Shown piece after piece: positions 45,478 through 56,282 of a stretch of 64,000 bases of DNA. The notes under the pieces were generated by a model, which was not told where the DNA came from, ran no database searches, and worked only from the letters and a program-made list of their open reading frames with translations. The DNA is from Ctena decussata. Its lineage: Eukaryota > Mollusca > Bivalvia > Lucinida > Lucinidae. The translations under genes and the position numbers were made by a program. Where the stretch lies: NCBI GenBank assembly GCA_963989385.1, contig OZ022515.1, positions 11,936,803 to 12,000,802 of the forward strand, written 5' to 3'. How positions within the stretch are numbered: the stretch's first letter is position 1; every line of letters starts with the position of its first letter.

Positions 45478-45637
45478 CTTAGCCTGGCCATAGGTAGGAA
45501 TCTTTTCAGTCATAAACGGAATTCCAGTGCACACAGACTTTCGTTATCACCAACCCATGGTCATGATATGACTGAAATACTGTTAAAAAGGATGTAAAAA
45601 GGATGTAAAATCGCAAGTCATCCAGCCAGCCATCTGT
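45478..45637 (+). repeat. SINE family S3, 5'-truncated copy
   Basis: GTAGGAATCTTTTCAGTCAT, GTGCACACAGACTTTCGTTATCACC and ATATGACTGAAATACTGTT match the body of 53368-53578, with a CATCCAGCCAGCCATC tail. No tRNA head. Confidence 0.65.
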
Positions 45638-45898
45638 ACTGATCTTGCACATCTTTTGTACGAAAGCTGAGAAATTTTCATTTGGATATGCTCAGCACAT
45701 TTTTCTTCAAGCTTGGCCAGCCATCTTCATCAAAAACTTGATAGTACCTTATAGTCAATGTCCAAATACAAGAGGTCAGTACCTGTTGCGAGAACATTTT
45801 GCTGCCATGACAACTTGTGACTTCCATTTTTCTTCCTTGGACGATGAAGCCCTTCTTAACCCATTCTATTCGGGATACTACTTTAGGGGTATCAGGAG

Positions 45899-45962
45899 AA
45901 ACAGTTTGGATCCAGATCAGGCCCCACATAGGTGGGGCCTGATCTGAGATCCAAACTGTTTA
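45899..45962. mobile_element. Palindrome family FB, copy 3
   Basis: AAACAGTTTGGATCCAGATCAGGCCCCAC and GTGGGGCCTGATCTGAGATCCAAACTGTTT; near-perfect, with its own centre sequence. Confidence 0.75.
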
Positions 45963-46200
45963 CTACCTAGACATCATTTCTACAAGAGTTAGTTAGACCA
46001 ATATTGTCAGAATTTTCTTGATTTTTGATGCAGACGACAGTTTCAGCAGACAACAAAAAATACCCAGAATGCAATGGGTTAAATGGGCCTTGAAGAAAAG
46101 AATTTTTTCCCATCCTCAAGCCTTGGACTTCCTGGTTATATGTCCAGAGGCTTCGGTGATAATTTTGAAATTTAGTATTTTCATTTGTGAAAAATTGAGT

Positions 46201-46349
46201 GAGCAAGTGAGTGAAACCGTAAGTCATATTGAGATGGGACCTCCGTTTAAAGTCTCATCTGAAAGACTGGAGAAACAGGGGATCGAAGATTTGACCCCTG
46301 GATTGGATTAGTAGTCCAGTGGTGATCCATGCTACACCACTGCGGCTCC
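46201..46349 (-). repeat. tRNA-derived SINE S2
   Basis: GTTTAAAGTCTCATCTGAAAGAC, GGGGATCGAAGATTTGACCCC and TAGTCCAGTGGTGATCCATGCTACACCACTG. The minus strand gives a tRNA-like head (B box around 46280). Confidence 0.7.
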
Positions 46350-46498
46350 TCATCATAAAAAAGACGTGGCTTGTCAGGTTTCTTGTAGGAGCCCATTAAT
46401 TGAATTTAGATCTGCCTAAAGCCTAAAGTAAGTTATTGCTTACATTTGAAGCAATTGATTTGATATGGAAAGTCAAGTTTTAGTTTACTGTGCTACTG

Positions 46499-46672
46499 TA
46501 ATGGGCCAAAAAGCAGACGACAAAATTTACGTCTGCAGAATTTCAAAAAATGTTTCGTCCAAGCGATATCATATTGAGAATTCGAACACTAGAGAGCAAA
46601 CAGTGTAGATTCATCTGGATCTACATTGTTTGCCAATTCAACAATTTCAATTTTTGTAGCTTTAAGGGTTAG
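46499..46672. mobile_element. Palindromic MITE family FA, copy 4
   Basis: GCAGACGACAAAATTTACGTCTGC (itself a hairpin), the core GCAAACAGTGTAGATTCATCTGGATCTACATTGTTTGC (46598-46634, shortened) and an AAGGGTTAG end. Confidence 0.75.
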
Positions 46673-46844
46673 GTAGATATTAGTAACAGGTGTGAGATTC
46701 GAAGGAAAATGGAAAAGAAAAAATTTCTCTAACATTTCCATACTGTTCAAGGTATGTGCAACACAATTGTATAAGAATTTCATTGCTTTTGAGTCTTCGA
46801 AGTGCAGGAATTTGGAATTAGGGGTTACTTTAAGATGCATTAGG

Positions 46845-47058
46845 CAGAGCTCCAGATAAGGTGGGTGGGTGGGGGGGGGAGGGATTGAGAATAATTCTAA
46901 GGTAAGTTTCCTTATTTCTCAATGAAAAAATATGTTGTCACCCCTCATTAGAACCATCTGGATAAGATGGTTCTACAGAGGCGTCAAAAATATATTTTAA
47001 TGGTGAAATTTGAAAAATTATCCCTAAATTATTCCTGTTACCCCTTATCTGGAACACG
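46845..47058. mobile_element. Foldback MITE M3, copy 2
   Basis: GCAGAGCTCCAGATAAG...CACCCCTCATTAGAACCATC pairs with GATGGTTCT...CCCCTTATCTGGAACAC. A G-rich expansion sits near the left end. Confidence 0.8.
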
Positions 47059-47604
47059 GAAAAATCTACAAAGTGGAAGTCTGCAAAAATGAGCAGCAGG
47101 TTAGAAAACTATTCCGAGACCAATGTTACTGGACCTACACTGTAGCTAGTTGCAGAGACCAGCAGCAGTTTCAGTAAAAAAAATAAAAAAATTTGGGACA
47201 CCTAAAATATTGCTATTTAGGGCTGGGACCGGTAGAGATTTTATACCCATGTCCCTATTGCATGTGGGTGCTGGGGCATTTTGAGCATGGTCCACAGTTT
47301 ATAGAAGTAAATAGGCGTTTCGATCAAATGACATCAATATATGATTGTAACAGATACAAGACAGTTACACCTAACTTTGCTCTATTTGCTTGGAATGCTG
47401 TCGAAATAGAATATTAATTTTATACATTTTTAGCGCGCCTTTACGAATGCAAAGGAGAGCTTATGCAATACCCCCGGCGTCGTAGTCCGAGTATCCGTTA
47501 GCGTAAGCGTCATCGTCGGCGTCTGTGATCATGTTTACTTTTGCGTTTAACTCAATGTTTAACTCTGTATCTTACAAACTACAGTAGCTACAGTCATCAT
47601 AAAA

Positions 47605-47881
47605 AGGTAAAGGTAAAGGTTTCCCATTGCCTAATAGCCGTAGGGGCAGTGGGGGTTAGAGACCCACTGTATCTTGGGCACAGCTGATGAAAGGCGGAGC
47701 CCATCCCTCTCCTTTCGCTGCCTTAGCCTTCCCTGATTCGAAAAAGGTACCCATTTACTGCTGGGTCGACAGAGAGAGTTTTCCAGTCATCGCATGGCGA
47801 CAGTGAGCCGCGAACTCACGACCTTACGGTGACTTTCTGCACAATAGCCGAGCCACTCTAACCACTCAACTACGGCGCCTC
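47605..47881 (-). mobile_element. tRNA-derived SINE S5, copy 1
   Basis: The minus strand starts GAGGCGCCGTAGTTGAGTGG (A box) and GTCGTGAGTTCGCGGCTCAC (B box). Body GTCGACCCAGCAGTAAATGG; tail ACCTTT repeats at 47605. Related to 55262-55505. Confidence 0.8.
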
Positions 47882-48546
47882 TCTCATCATACAGTCATCA
47901 TACTTGGTACATATATACATCCATATGACTGCAGCAGCAGTATCACTTAATTGTGTGTCCTTGAGGTATATGTCACGGTTGACTGACTTTGATGTTTGGC
48001 ACTGTTTTTAAGGAAAATTTTTTTAGTTTTCATCATACCTTTGACACAAGAGACTTGATACTTGGTCAAATAGCATATCCCTATACCGGTAATTGCAGCA
48101 GCTGCAAAGCTTCCGTGCTGACTCCTGTGTCCTTGACCTTTATTCATGGTCTACTGATTTTGCCTTTTATCTTTAGCACTATTTGATGAATTAACATTAT
48201 ACCTGGCATAGTGGATCAGTCTGACATTGGGAATGACCTCATACTATTTATAGATCACTATGACACCTCCTACCCTCCCCTTTCATCCACCCACCATCAT
48301 ATCCACAAGTATGATTAAGAGTTGAGCAAGAGGTCAATATCTAGGATGATCTTGATGTTTAAGTTTTCGTTTAAAGTTTAAGGCTTGTACCTCCAAACTC
48401 ATTCGAGGTACCTGCTTCCTATTTGGTCAGGGCCTTCCCTGGAGCATTGGGTTGCAGCAGCAGCAAAGCATCCATGCAGACTCTTGTGTCCTTGACCTTT
48501 ATTCATGGTTGAGTGATTTTGCCTTATACCTAATACCATGCAATAT

Positions 48547-48707
48547 GAGTGAGTGAACTCGGGTTTAATGTCCCACCAACAACGAGGTCATATGGAGACG
48601 GGACCTCGGTTTAAAGTCTCATCCGAAAGACCGGAGAAGCGGGGGATCGAACTTGTGACCCCTGGATTGGTAGTCTGGAGTGTTATCCACTACGCTACAG
48701 CCGCTCC
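48547..48707 (-). mobile_element. tRNA-derived SINE S2, best copy
   Basis: The minus strand begins GGAGCGGCTGTAGCGTAGTGG and contains CAAGTTCGATCCCCCGC (B box). Body GGTCCCGTCTCCATATGACC. The plus ORF 48553-48774 is a shadow. Confidence 0.8.
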
Positions 48708-49565
48708 TTGCAATATGTATATATTCATTTCTCCTCGAGCTCATAACTTCGATACCTTTTATGCTACAAGTTAAAATGAGTATGATGCTTACCAGGCTTT
48801 GACAACTGGTTCAGGCTAGGGGTGAGGTTATGGGGTGGGGCCAAAGAAAACATGAGAAGTCTGCAAAGGGTAAGGAGGTGTCATCAGACCGACTTAGTAC
48901 TGGGTAAAGGTGGTGTGAAAACCCATACTAGGAACCACCCTTTGTCACCATGAGGCATTATAAGTTAGACTGAGTTGGTTTCTCTCCGTCTGGTGCATGA
49001 GAACCCGACCCTCAATTTCTGCAAAGTGTCCAGATAGTGGCATACAGGTCGGCCCTGTATGCCAAAGGGCACAACTGACTTAGTCTAGCTTCTGATGCAA
49101 ACTTCATTTGTGCACTAGCTACCACATTCAACCCTGGTTAAATTTGAGTCAGGATACTTTGTAATCTTGAGAGTCAGGCACCCATTAGGCGCGCTTCGTT
49201 GTCTTCTGACAACTCTTGTTATAATTTTATACATAAAAATAAACATTCGGGTAATGAGTTGTGAATTTGTACTTGGGTTATTATGATCCTAACTTGGGTA
49301 CCCTGGTTCTTGTCCCAGTCCAGTTGATATTGCCTTAAAAATAGTATAGTTTGGTTTAGCAAGGCAGTAATGTGATGCAGATAGAATGGCAAACTGGACG
49401 GTTTTTGGAGCAGCACTGTACCATTTGCAGAGCCTAGCTGTCAGCAGCATTACCGTAAAATTTCAAAAGCTGGGACACTTAAAATCACTAACATAATTGT
49501 CCTTAAAATGGAACAGTTTGGTTTTTACAATGCAGAAATGTCTCCAAAAGATGCAGATGGAATTT

Positions 49566-49782
49566 CAAACAGTGTAGACCCAGATCAGCCGGCTCCATTA
49601 GGAGCAGTCTGGGTCCGAGGTTATAAAACTTGAGTATAATCTCAAACTCAAATTAAAGCACACTGATTGGCTGCTTCCGAGCATGTGCTCGGAAGCAGCC
49701 AATCAATATGCTTTATTTTGAGTTTGAGAATGTACTCAAGTTTTATAACCACAGGGCCTGATCTGGGTCTGCACTGTTTGCT
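49566..49782. mobile_element. Palindrome FB copy 4 split by hairpin MITE M5
   Basis: The outer FB arms CAAACAGTGTAGACCCAGAT and GATCTGGGTCTGCACTGTTTG are separated at the centre by a 132-bp palindrome, 49619-49750: GGTTATAAAACTTGAGTA...TACTCAAGTTTTATAACC, itself centred on GATTGGCTGCTTCCGAGCA inverted. Confidence 0.8.
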
Positions 49783-50524
49783 CAGACCTGTCAGTCCCAA
49801 TATTTAGAATGTTCGAGGTATTGGTTGTATTTCTGTAGCTATATGCAGCAGGATAAAACAAAAATCCATAGTGACCTACATTATTGGAGCATCACTGTAG
49901 TTAGTTGCAGAGCCTGGCATCATCAGCAGAGTTATTGAGTATTTGAGTATGATTCACATATGTGGGTGTCACTTTCTGACTGTGTAGTTATTTCCACATC
50001 GTATGGATTATTGCCTTTAATAATGTTATTTTCTTTTCCATTGATCTTGCATATTGGATTATCATTTTCTGTCTCAGTGTGGAAAATTGAAATATGTTCT
50101 GAAATTCTGCATTGGAGGTTGAAGGAAACAGATCTTCGTGAAAATTAATAATTTGGAATTCACAAACCTGGATTGTATTCAATAATAATATCATTCTCAA
50201 TTATTTCAGTTAGATATTTCTTAGTGATCAGTTCCCAGCAGGCACATGACGACAAAATGACGTCAACACGACGTCATTTCAACTTCGTGTGCCCGCTGGG
50301 TTGATTGATGCTCGGGAACTCATGTTTCATCCTTGTACATGTACATGTATCCAAATACGGGTGAATGAAAATAATGGTTCTATGTGAAAAAAAAATGGAA
50401 TTTCTAAAAGATGATCTGTATTGGATTATTATTATTTTAGTGCTTTGTATGGATACTTCATATTGATAGGTTGATTCACATTCCGAAAGTTTATTCTGGG
50501 GGCTAGGGCTGCTGTTTGTACTTC

Positions 50525-50618
50525 CATCAATCAATCCATCAGTGTCCATCCATCCATCCCATCCCATCCAGCCATCCTTCCATCCAATCCATTCATCCAT
50601 CCATCCATCCATCCATCA
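50525..50618 (+). repeat. (CATC)n microsatellite
   Basis: Imperfect CATC run, pure at 50593-50616. The minus translation is the repetitive WMDGW ORF and is not a gene. Confidence 0.9.
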
Positions 50619-50740
50619 GATAAGAAGCAGTAACAGGGATAATTAAATGGTCATTTGTCCATATTTCTCCACAAAAATATATGTTGTGACCCCTCATTAG
50701 AGCTGTCCCTCGAAGACAGTTCTAATGAGGGGTCACATAC
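50619..50740. mobile_element. Foldback MITE M3, copy 3, cut by a SINE
   Basis: GATAAGAAGCAGTAACAGGG...CCCCTCATTAGAGCTGTC and GACAGTTCTAATGAGGGGTC. The right arm stops where the SINE begins and is not clearly resumed. Confidence 0.75.
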
Positions 50741-50750
50741 AACATAGTTA

Positions 50751-51014
50751 GCGGGGGCTGCGTAGCACAGTGGATAGCGCTTCTGACTCAAGAGCCAGAG
50801 GTCCCGGATTTGATACCCTGTCAGGCCACTTACTTTCATTTCTCCTTCAGCTGATTTAAGAAGGGCAGTTGTCAGTAACTAGTGAAAGTAAGTGCATTTA
50901 GTACTGGTTAACTGCTAAGTAGATCCAAGCCTGTCCAGGAATAGTGTGGTTAAGTTAACTGACCGTCCCGACATGACCAAAGCTGTATACCGTGGACGAA
51001 AAGCAATAACACTA
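50751..51014 (+). mobile_element. tRNA-derived SINE S1, copy 2
   Basis: GCTGCGTAGCACAGTGGATA (A box), a CTGACTCAAGAGCCAG stem, body AGGAATAGTGTGGTTAAGTT and GACCGTCCCGACATGACC. Possible TSD ACAACAT on both sides. Head and body are diverged from copy 1. Confidence 0.85.
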
Positions 51015-51035
51015 CAACAACATGTGTTTGTTAAA

Positions 51036-51251
51036 TGAAAATAGTTGAATTTGCAAACAGCATAGATCTAGATACGGTTGCTTATACAAAGCCCTTGAAT
51101 TTGCAAACAGCATAGATCCAGATGAGGTGGCTCATATGGAGTCTCCTCATCAGGATCTACACTGTTTGCCCTGTATTGGTTGAATTCGCTTCATAATATT
51201 ATACATTTAGGAAACATTTTATTCTCTGCTTTTTGGCACTTTGAGGGTTAA
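51036..51251. mobile_element. Palindromic MITE family FA, copy 5, with partial duplication
   Basis: TTGAATTTGCAAACAGCATAGATC appears at 51046 and again at 51103. The core continues to GATCTACACTGTTTGCC, with a GCACTTTGAGGGTTAA end. Confidence 0.7.
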
Positions 51252-51719
51252 TCAATAGATTTTGGACAGTTTGACTCCAAGATAATCCCCAACATTGATT
51301 CTGCATTGATTTTGTTTCTAAAACTGCTTGGACAAGAGCCTTTTCCTTGATTTTGTTAATCTTTGCTATCAGTCCAGGCTACCATTAACTAATAAATTGC
51401 CAAATTGACTTACTTGAAGTAAAAAGTCTTAGGATTTCCTAACCCGGGAGTCGTTTGGGTGTTCCATTCTCTTTTGTATTTAGGGTGACCCCTGTAAGAG
51501 AACACCCCTGTAGGTTCTGCTTGGGTTGGGCTGCGGTTGGGTTGCTGTCCTAAGGATTTCTTTGCATGTCCTCAGACTGACAACCCTAGACATTAGACAA
51601 GTTAATGATGTCCCAATTTGCTCGTAGATCACCTTAGCTCATAAGAACTGAGAAATAAAACTACATATCCCAAAATTAATTAACATTGAAAACCCCACCA
51701 TATTGTAGAGGGATGGATT

Positions 51720-51900
51720 GATGACTTACAATTTTACGTCCATTTCACCAGTATTTCAGTCATATCAGGTCAATGGGAGGTGATAATGAAAGGCTGTGAG
51801 CAGTGGAACCTTAGTTACTGTTGAAAAGATTTCTGTTCAGTTTTGAACCTGGGAACCACTAGATCAGCAGGCAGGGGCTTAACCTATTGTTAGCCACCAG
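51720..51900 (-). repeat. SINE S3, minus copy
   Basis: TATTTCAGTCATATCAG, GATAATGAAAGGCTGTGAGCAGTGGAACC and GGCTTAACCTATTG are the complement of the S3 body and head, diverged. Confidence 0.6.
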
Positions 51901-52101
51901 AATGTGGCGTCTGATCTGGGTCAACACTATTTGCTTACAGGAATTTCTATGCAAATTGCAATAAAAATGAAAACATGTACTAGAACCCCCCCCCCCCAAA
52001 AAAAAAAAAAAGAGATGGACTATTCTAGATAATAAGGGTGGACAAGTCCACCAATCAAAGAAAGATTAAAGTCCCTTTTCATCAATAACATGTTCTTTTA
52101 G

Positions 52102-52149
52102 GTGAAATATGGTATTAAAGATGAAGGCCAGACTGTTGACCAACTGAAG
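52102..52149 (+). other. Exon-like 48-bp segment, candidate only
   Basis: TGTTCTTTTAG precedes an open VKYGIKDEGQTVDQLK segment, followed by AAG|GTAGAT. It is phase 0 at both ends, which would fit only the alternative APC donor at 43081. No similarity to APC that I recognise, and the length is short enough to be chance. Confidence 0.18.
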
Positions 52150-52436
52150 GTAGATTATATCAAACATTATCCCTTTGATGTCTAATTGAACCCTTTGATC
52201 ATATCTGGTTCCCTGTTTCTTATAAAATTATCTTGACTTTGATGTTGATCTTAATTTCTGTGTTATAAATATGAAAAACTGTGCAGTTCACATACCCTAA
52301 TTCTGTGATGATAGAGTGAAGTATTTTTGTCTCGCCTGAGTGCAACTTGCAGAAGCCAGCATCATCCTCGTAAACTTTTGTGACAGTAATGTCCAGGGAG
52401 GCAAGCTACATACCGGTAATTTCAAGAAATCCGTTT

Positions 52437-52626
52437 TAGCTCGCCTGAACGAAAGTTCAGGAAGAGCTTTTGTTGTCACCCTGGCGTCGGCGTCGGCGTC
52501 CGCATCAGCGTAGGCGTCGGCGTCCAAACTGGATGTTTTGGTTAAAGTTTTTAAAGACCTATATTTTAACCCATGGATGGGCAAGGCACTGCAGGCGAGC
52601 TATCCTGTATGCGGACAGGTCTTGTT
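52437..52626 (+). mobile_element. Helitron-like element H4, copy 2
   Basis: TTTTAGCTCGCCTGAACGAAAGTTCAGG, then GGCGTC-type repeats, GGATGTTTTGGTTAAAGTTT, CAGGCGAGCTA, the hairpin CCTGTATGCGGACAGG (52604-52619) and TCTTGTT. A GTCTCGCCTG end fragment of H5 type lies just upstream (52328-52360). Confidence 0.8.
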
Positions 52627-52877
52627 GACCATATTTTGTCTTTTTAAGGCACTAGCTAAAGACACAGTAAAACTTCAGTGGCTCAAACCCTGATGGCTTA
52701 TTTACCCTGCCTGGCTAAAATTTTGTCTTGGGTCCCTAGGGGTCACTTTATATAGAAACAAACGGTGGATGGCTAAAACTACCCTTGGCTGGAACTAATT
52801 TTCATGGCCCCAAGCCTGTTCAAACATTGAAGTTTTACTGTGTTACATCATGTGATGTCAAATAATTGTCAGCAAAA

Positions 52878-52944
52878 TTGCAAACAGTGCAAACCCTGAT
52901 CAGACTGCTCCTAGAGCAGTCTGATCTGGGTCTGCACTGTTTGC
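52878..52944. mobile_element. Palindrome family FB, copy 5
   Basis: GCAAACAGTGCAAACCCTGATCAGACTGCTCC and GAGCAGTCTGATCTGGGTCTGCACTGTTTGC, with a second partial right arm at 52950-52977. Confidence 0.8.
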
Positions 52945-53367
52945 TTATAGAACAGTCTCATCTGGGTCTGCACTGTCTCAGCTCTGACATAACGATCCCC
53001 TGGTTCTAGGCTCTGAACTAAAAGCGCAAATACATGTAGCTTCTGTATCAATGAATTGCAGCGCTTTTAATAGCTGCTGCTCTGTTTTGAAACAGTGAGC
53101 CTGATTGCTTTTTTATGAGGGATGCTGTGTTGATGTGTTTTTTCAATCATGGCTAAGTACAGTGACCTGCTACATGTATATTCCTGATTCTGCTGTCAGG
53201 TTATACGTAGGTCATTATGGAGAAGGAGGGGAAGGAGGTGGGGTAAATTAATGGTTTGAGTTTGATCCTTGGAAAGGGGTTGGGGGATACTCAAATGGCT
53301 GTGATAGTTTGATGGAGGGGTTGTGGGGTTATAAGAAGGTATGATCTTGGCAGGCCCAGGGGTGGCA

Positions 53368-53578
53368 GGGAGGCTAGGGTAGCTCAGCGGGTTAAGTGCT
53401 GGCCTACTGATCTAGAGGACCTGGGTTTGAGCCCCTCTTGCGGCAAGAATCTTCCCTACCATAAACAGGGTTCCATTGCACACAGCCTTTCATTATCACC
53501 CTACCATGGTGCTGATATGACTGAAATATCATTGAAGAGGACGTAAACTCTTAAGTCATCTGTCCATCCATCCATCCT
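53368..53578 (+). mobile_element. tRNA-derived SINE S3, full copy
   Basis: GGCTAGGGTAGCTCAGCGGG and GACCTGGGTTTGAGCCCC give A and B boxes. Body CCATTGCACACAGCCTTTCATTATC; tail CATCC repeats. Confidence 0.8.
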
Positions 53579-53609
53579 GGTGGTGTGGCAGAGAGAGTTG
53601 GTGGTGGCA

Positions 53610-53835
53610 GTGGTGGGTATTGATGGATTGATGACTGGTGATTGTATGTCCTTTTCATTCATAGGACAATGGGAGAGAGATAATGAAAGCCTGTGTGCAA
53701 TGGAACCCCATTTACGGTTGAAAAGGAATGGAACCTTGAACCACTGGCTCAGTAGGGCAGCGCTTAATCCACTGAGCTGTTGGGCTCCTGGTGGGCCACC
53801 AGGAGCCCAACACCTCAGTGGATTAAGCAGGTGGG
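53610..53835 (-). repeat. SINE S3, minus copy ending in a foldback
   Basis: GATAATGAAAGCCTGTGTGC to GCTTAATCCACTGAGC is S3 reversed. It is followed by GTTGGGCTCCTGGTGG inverted as CCACCAGGAGCCCAAC and a second CTCAGTGGATTAAGC, i.e. the head of a facing S3 copy. Confidence 0.65.
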
Positions 53836-54037
53836 TATTGAGATACTTTGATTGTATTACCCCTTAAATCAATGGACTCTTTCATTATGAAGGTAAAGTC
53901 CAAATATTTATGGTAAACATGGTAGATCTGATACCGATAATCCATTAAACCTAATTACTGTAGACAGGAAACACTCTAATTGGAAAAACAATAATCAATC
54001 ATTTATTGGTAAGAATCTGTAAGGCAATTTGCATACT

Positions 54038-54367
54038 CACAGGGTATAATCGATTCCGCCAATTTTCGCTTCCTGCAGAGACTGTCTGTCATATTTGGCT
54101 TCCGCCGAGACTGTCCACGAACTCTTGCTTCCTGCCAAGACTACTGTCCTCGAAAAATGGCTTCCTGCCGAGACTGTCTGCGTGACTGCTTCCTGCCGAG
54201 ATCCTCGGCAGGAAGCAGAATCACGCGGACAGTTTCTGCAGGAAGCCATTTATCATGTACAGAGGACTGGGCAGGAAGCAAGAGATTGTGGACAGTCTCA
54301 GCGGAAGCCAGTATGATGTACAGCCTCTGCAGGAAGCGAAAATAAGCGGAATCGATTATACCCTGTG
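54038..54367. mobile_element. Large palindrome M4, copy 2, with 20-bp direct repeats
   Basis: Ends CACAGGGTATAATCGATTCC and GGAATCGATTATACCCTGTG are exact inverted repeats. Each arm has GCTTCCTGC-GAGACTGTC units; the centre is CTGCCGAGATCCTCGGCAG. Directly outside both ends stands TGTAAGGCAATTTGCATACT (54018-54037 and 54368-54387), an exact 20-bp duplication. No ORF of its own. Confidence 0.9.
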
Positions 54368-54689
54368 TGTAAGGCAATTTGCATACTTGCATTTCTCATG
54401 ATGCCATTATGGCAAATTTCATAAATAGACGAAATCTGTGCGTCTACAACGTTTACTTTCTCTAGACGATTTAACGGGTCAGTGACAGACATAACTGTAA
54501 CATCTCAAAGACCTGTGACTCTTGTATTGAGTACACATGACAATATAACGGTAGAGAGATGTAATCAGTAGCCGGAAGTGTCAATCAATTTCTGCGCTTG
54601 AAAAGATGTTTAGCTGCTTTGACAAGCTAACAAATTCGGATCTGCTACCTTTATTAGATTAATGTGTTGAAAATCAAACCTATTAATTT

Positions 54690-54850
54690 TTGTCGATGGT
54701 GGATGAATCACGATTTTACGCCCTTTTTAACATGATTTCAGCAATATCAGGGCGATGGGTTGGTGATAATGAAAGGCTGTTTATGACTGAAAAGATACCC
54801 GCTTCCAATGCGTCTCGAGCCCGGGATTTATGTACGAATGCAGAGTCTAA
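54690..54850 (-). repeat. SINE S3, diverged minus copy
   Basis: ATTTCAGCAATATCAGGGCG, GATAATGAAAGGCTGT and TCTCGAGCCCGGGATTT (complement of a B box). Confidence 0.5.
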
Positions 54851-55002
54851 TCCCAGACTGGGCAGCTCGCTAATTTCCCATCGCCCCTTTTACCGACGCG
54901 TAAAAGGGCGTTAGGGCATATGTAGGCTTTGGTGACTCACACCAACCTGTGTTTTGTGCACAACAGCTAAAGCATTACTTTTAGCCTGACGACTCTCACG
55001 TG

Positions 55003-55210
55003 TGTTATCGGGGTGGTTTGGTGGTGCGATGGTGCTGGGTATAACTTCCAATTCAGTGGCGTCCTTGCTTGCAGTAGATGCAGGTGGGGCTGTTTGGACA
55101 TTTTTCTCGAGCTATCACTCCTCTCTTCTTTCTCCCTCTCTTTGGGAGACGGCCCGATATAGACTGAAATACTGTCTCAAAGGGCCGTTAAACTCAAAAC
55201 AACCAACCAA
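55003..55210 (+). repeat. SINE-like repeat S4, copy 1
   Basis: TTCTTTCTCCCTCTCTTTGGGAGAC, GACTGAAATACTGTCTCAAAGGGCCGTTAAA and a CAAAACAACCAACCAAC tail match 62700-62910. No clear pol III boxes. Confidence 0.65.
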
Positions 55211-55261
55211 CGTGTGTTACCAGATTTACAGACTTTTGGACTGCACAGTTTTCTAGTGATT

Positions 55262-55505
55262 TGTGTGTCACGCCGTAGTCCATTTGTTAGAGCGCATAGC
55301 TATTGCACAGAAAGTCGCGGCTTCGAAGCCCGGCCCGGTCAACGACTGAAAATTTTGTCAACCCAGCAGTAAAAGATTAACCTCTTGATGCATGACTGCA
55401 TGCAGCTGAGCTGATGACTTCGACTATGGACAACACACTCGCGATACGATAAGCCTCGCCAAAAAATGCAAGCTATGCCATCACGCTGTGTAAAGTGATC
55501 AAACT
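55262..55505 (+). repeat. tRNA-derived SINE S5, copy 2
   Basis: CGCCGTAGTCCATTTGTTAG (A box), a GCACAGAAAGTCGCGGCTTCGAAGCC region (B box) and body GTCAACCCAGCAGTAAA. Diverged from copy 1; no ACCTTT tail. Confidence 0.65.
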
Positions 55506-55769
55506 GAATCCTCACTTTTATTCCCCAGTATCAGATTATCTAAGCAATCAGACTGCGCGGAAGCGCAGGCTGATCTTTACCTTCCATATTCCCTCATTCG
55601 TTTTAAGGTTCAGTTTCAGGTGATGTTATGCCCAATGTTGCTTCGTCTTATTTATTATGGTTTCTTTACACTAACTTACAGTTTTTGATTTCATTTGAAC
55701 AGCTCTTTCCCAAATAGGCGGTCATCAAAAACAACAGTAACATTTACTTTTACCTATTTTCTATTATAA

Positions 55770-55773
55770 ATCA

Positions 55774-55838
<65 letters not shown>
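55770..55838 (+). repeat. (CA)n(GA)n compound microsatellite
   Basis: About 10 CA units, then about 24 GA units. The leucine/serine-rich minus ORF across it is an artefact. Confidence 0.95.
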
Positions 55839-55839
<1 letters not shown>

Positions 55840-55879
55840 AAAGTGGGCAGCTTCACAGGTGACCATATTGCCAGAAGAC

Positions 55880-55955
55880 CACAGACAAGCGGACCTAAGA
55901 ACACGTAAAATTGAAGAACCACAACAGAAGTGCCGCCTTGGAACGGTCAAAAGAA
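55880..55955 (+). repeat. Diverged piece of the 9.4/11.6-kb retroelement tail
   Basis: GAACCACAACAGAAGTGCCGCCTTGGAACGGTCA matches the GAACCACAACAGAACTACCGCCTTGGAACGGTCA segment at 9597 and 11856. Neighbouring sequence is not alignable by eye. Confidence 0.55.
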
Positions 55956-56282
55956 CTAGACTGCAAATCCATTTGGGAAGAGCCGTATAGTCAGGATCCA
56001 CATTAAGCCCGTGGTCAAGATACCGTAAACAAAGCTATTACGGTTGTGTCGAACAAACTTATTATGTCTGTCAAAATTTAAAGTACATCAGTCTTATTGG
56101 TAGTCTCATAATTATTATTGATCTATATTACCCGCCTCCCTTTCATCCGATCTTCAAATGCGTAGCGAGCGCAATTGAACTAAACTGCAATATGTACAAA
56201 ATGCGACCTTTTTATTTGACATGATGTTAATGATATAGTCATTGGCAAGCTTAAAAAGAGAAAAAAGAAAACCAGTGTTTAA

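Larger units (their letters stand above)
47431..49220 (+). mobile_element. Helitron-like element H3 with two nested SINEs
   Basis: 5' TTTTTAGCGCGCCTTTACGAATGCAAAGG; 3' AGGCGCGCT (49187), the hairpin GTTGTCTTCTGACAAC (49198-49213) and TCTTGTT. The core has diverged tandem units (GCAGCAGC...AAAGC, GTGTCCTTGACCTTTATTCATGG at about 48120 and 48490). S5 and S2 SINEs lie inside. Confidence 0.75.

Noticed and set aside
52297..52584. Minus ORF with DADADADA repeat
   Set aside because: Translation of the GGCGTC repeats inside element H4.
53580..53867. 95-aa plus ORF
   Set aside because: Lies across two facing SINE S3 copies.
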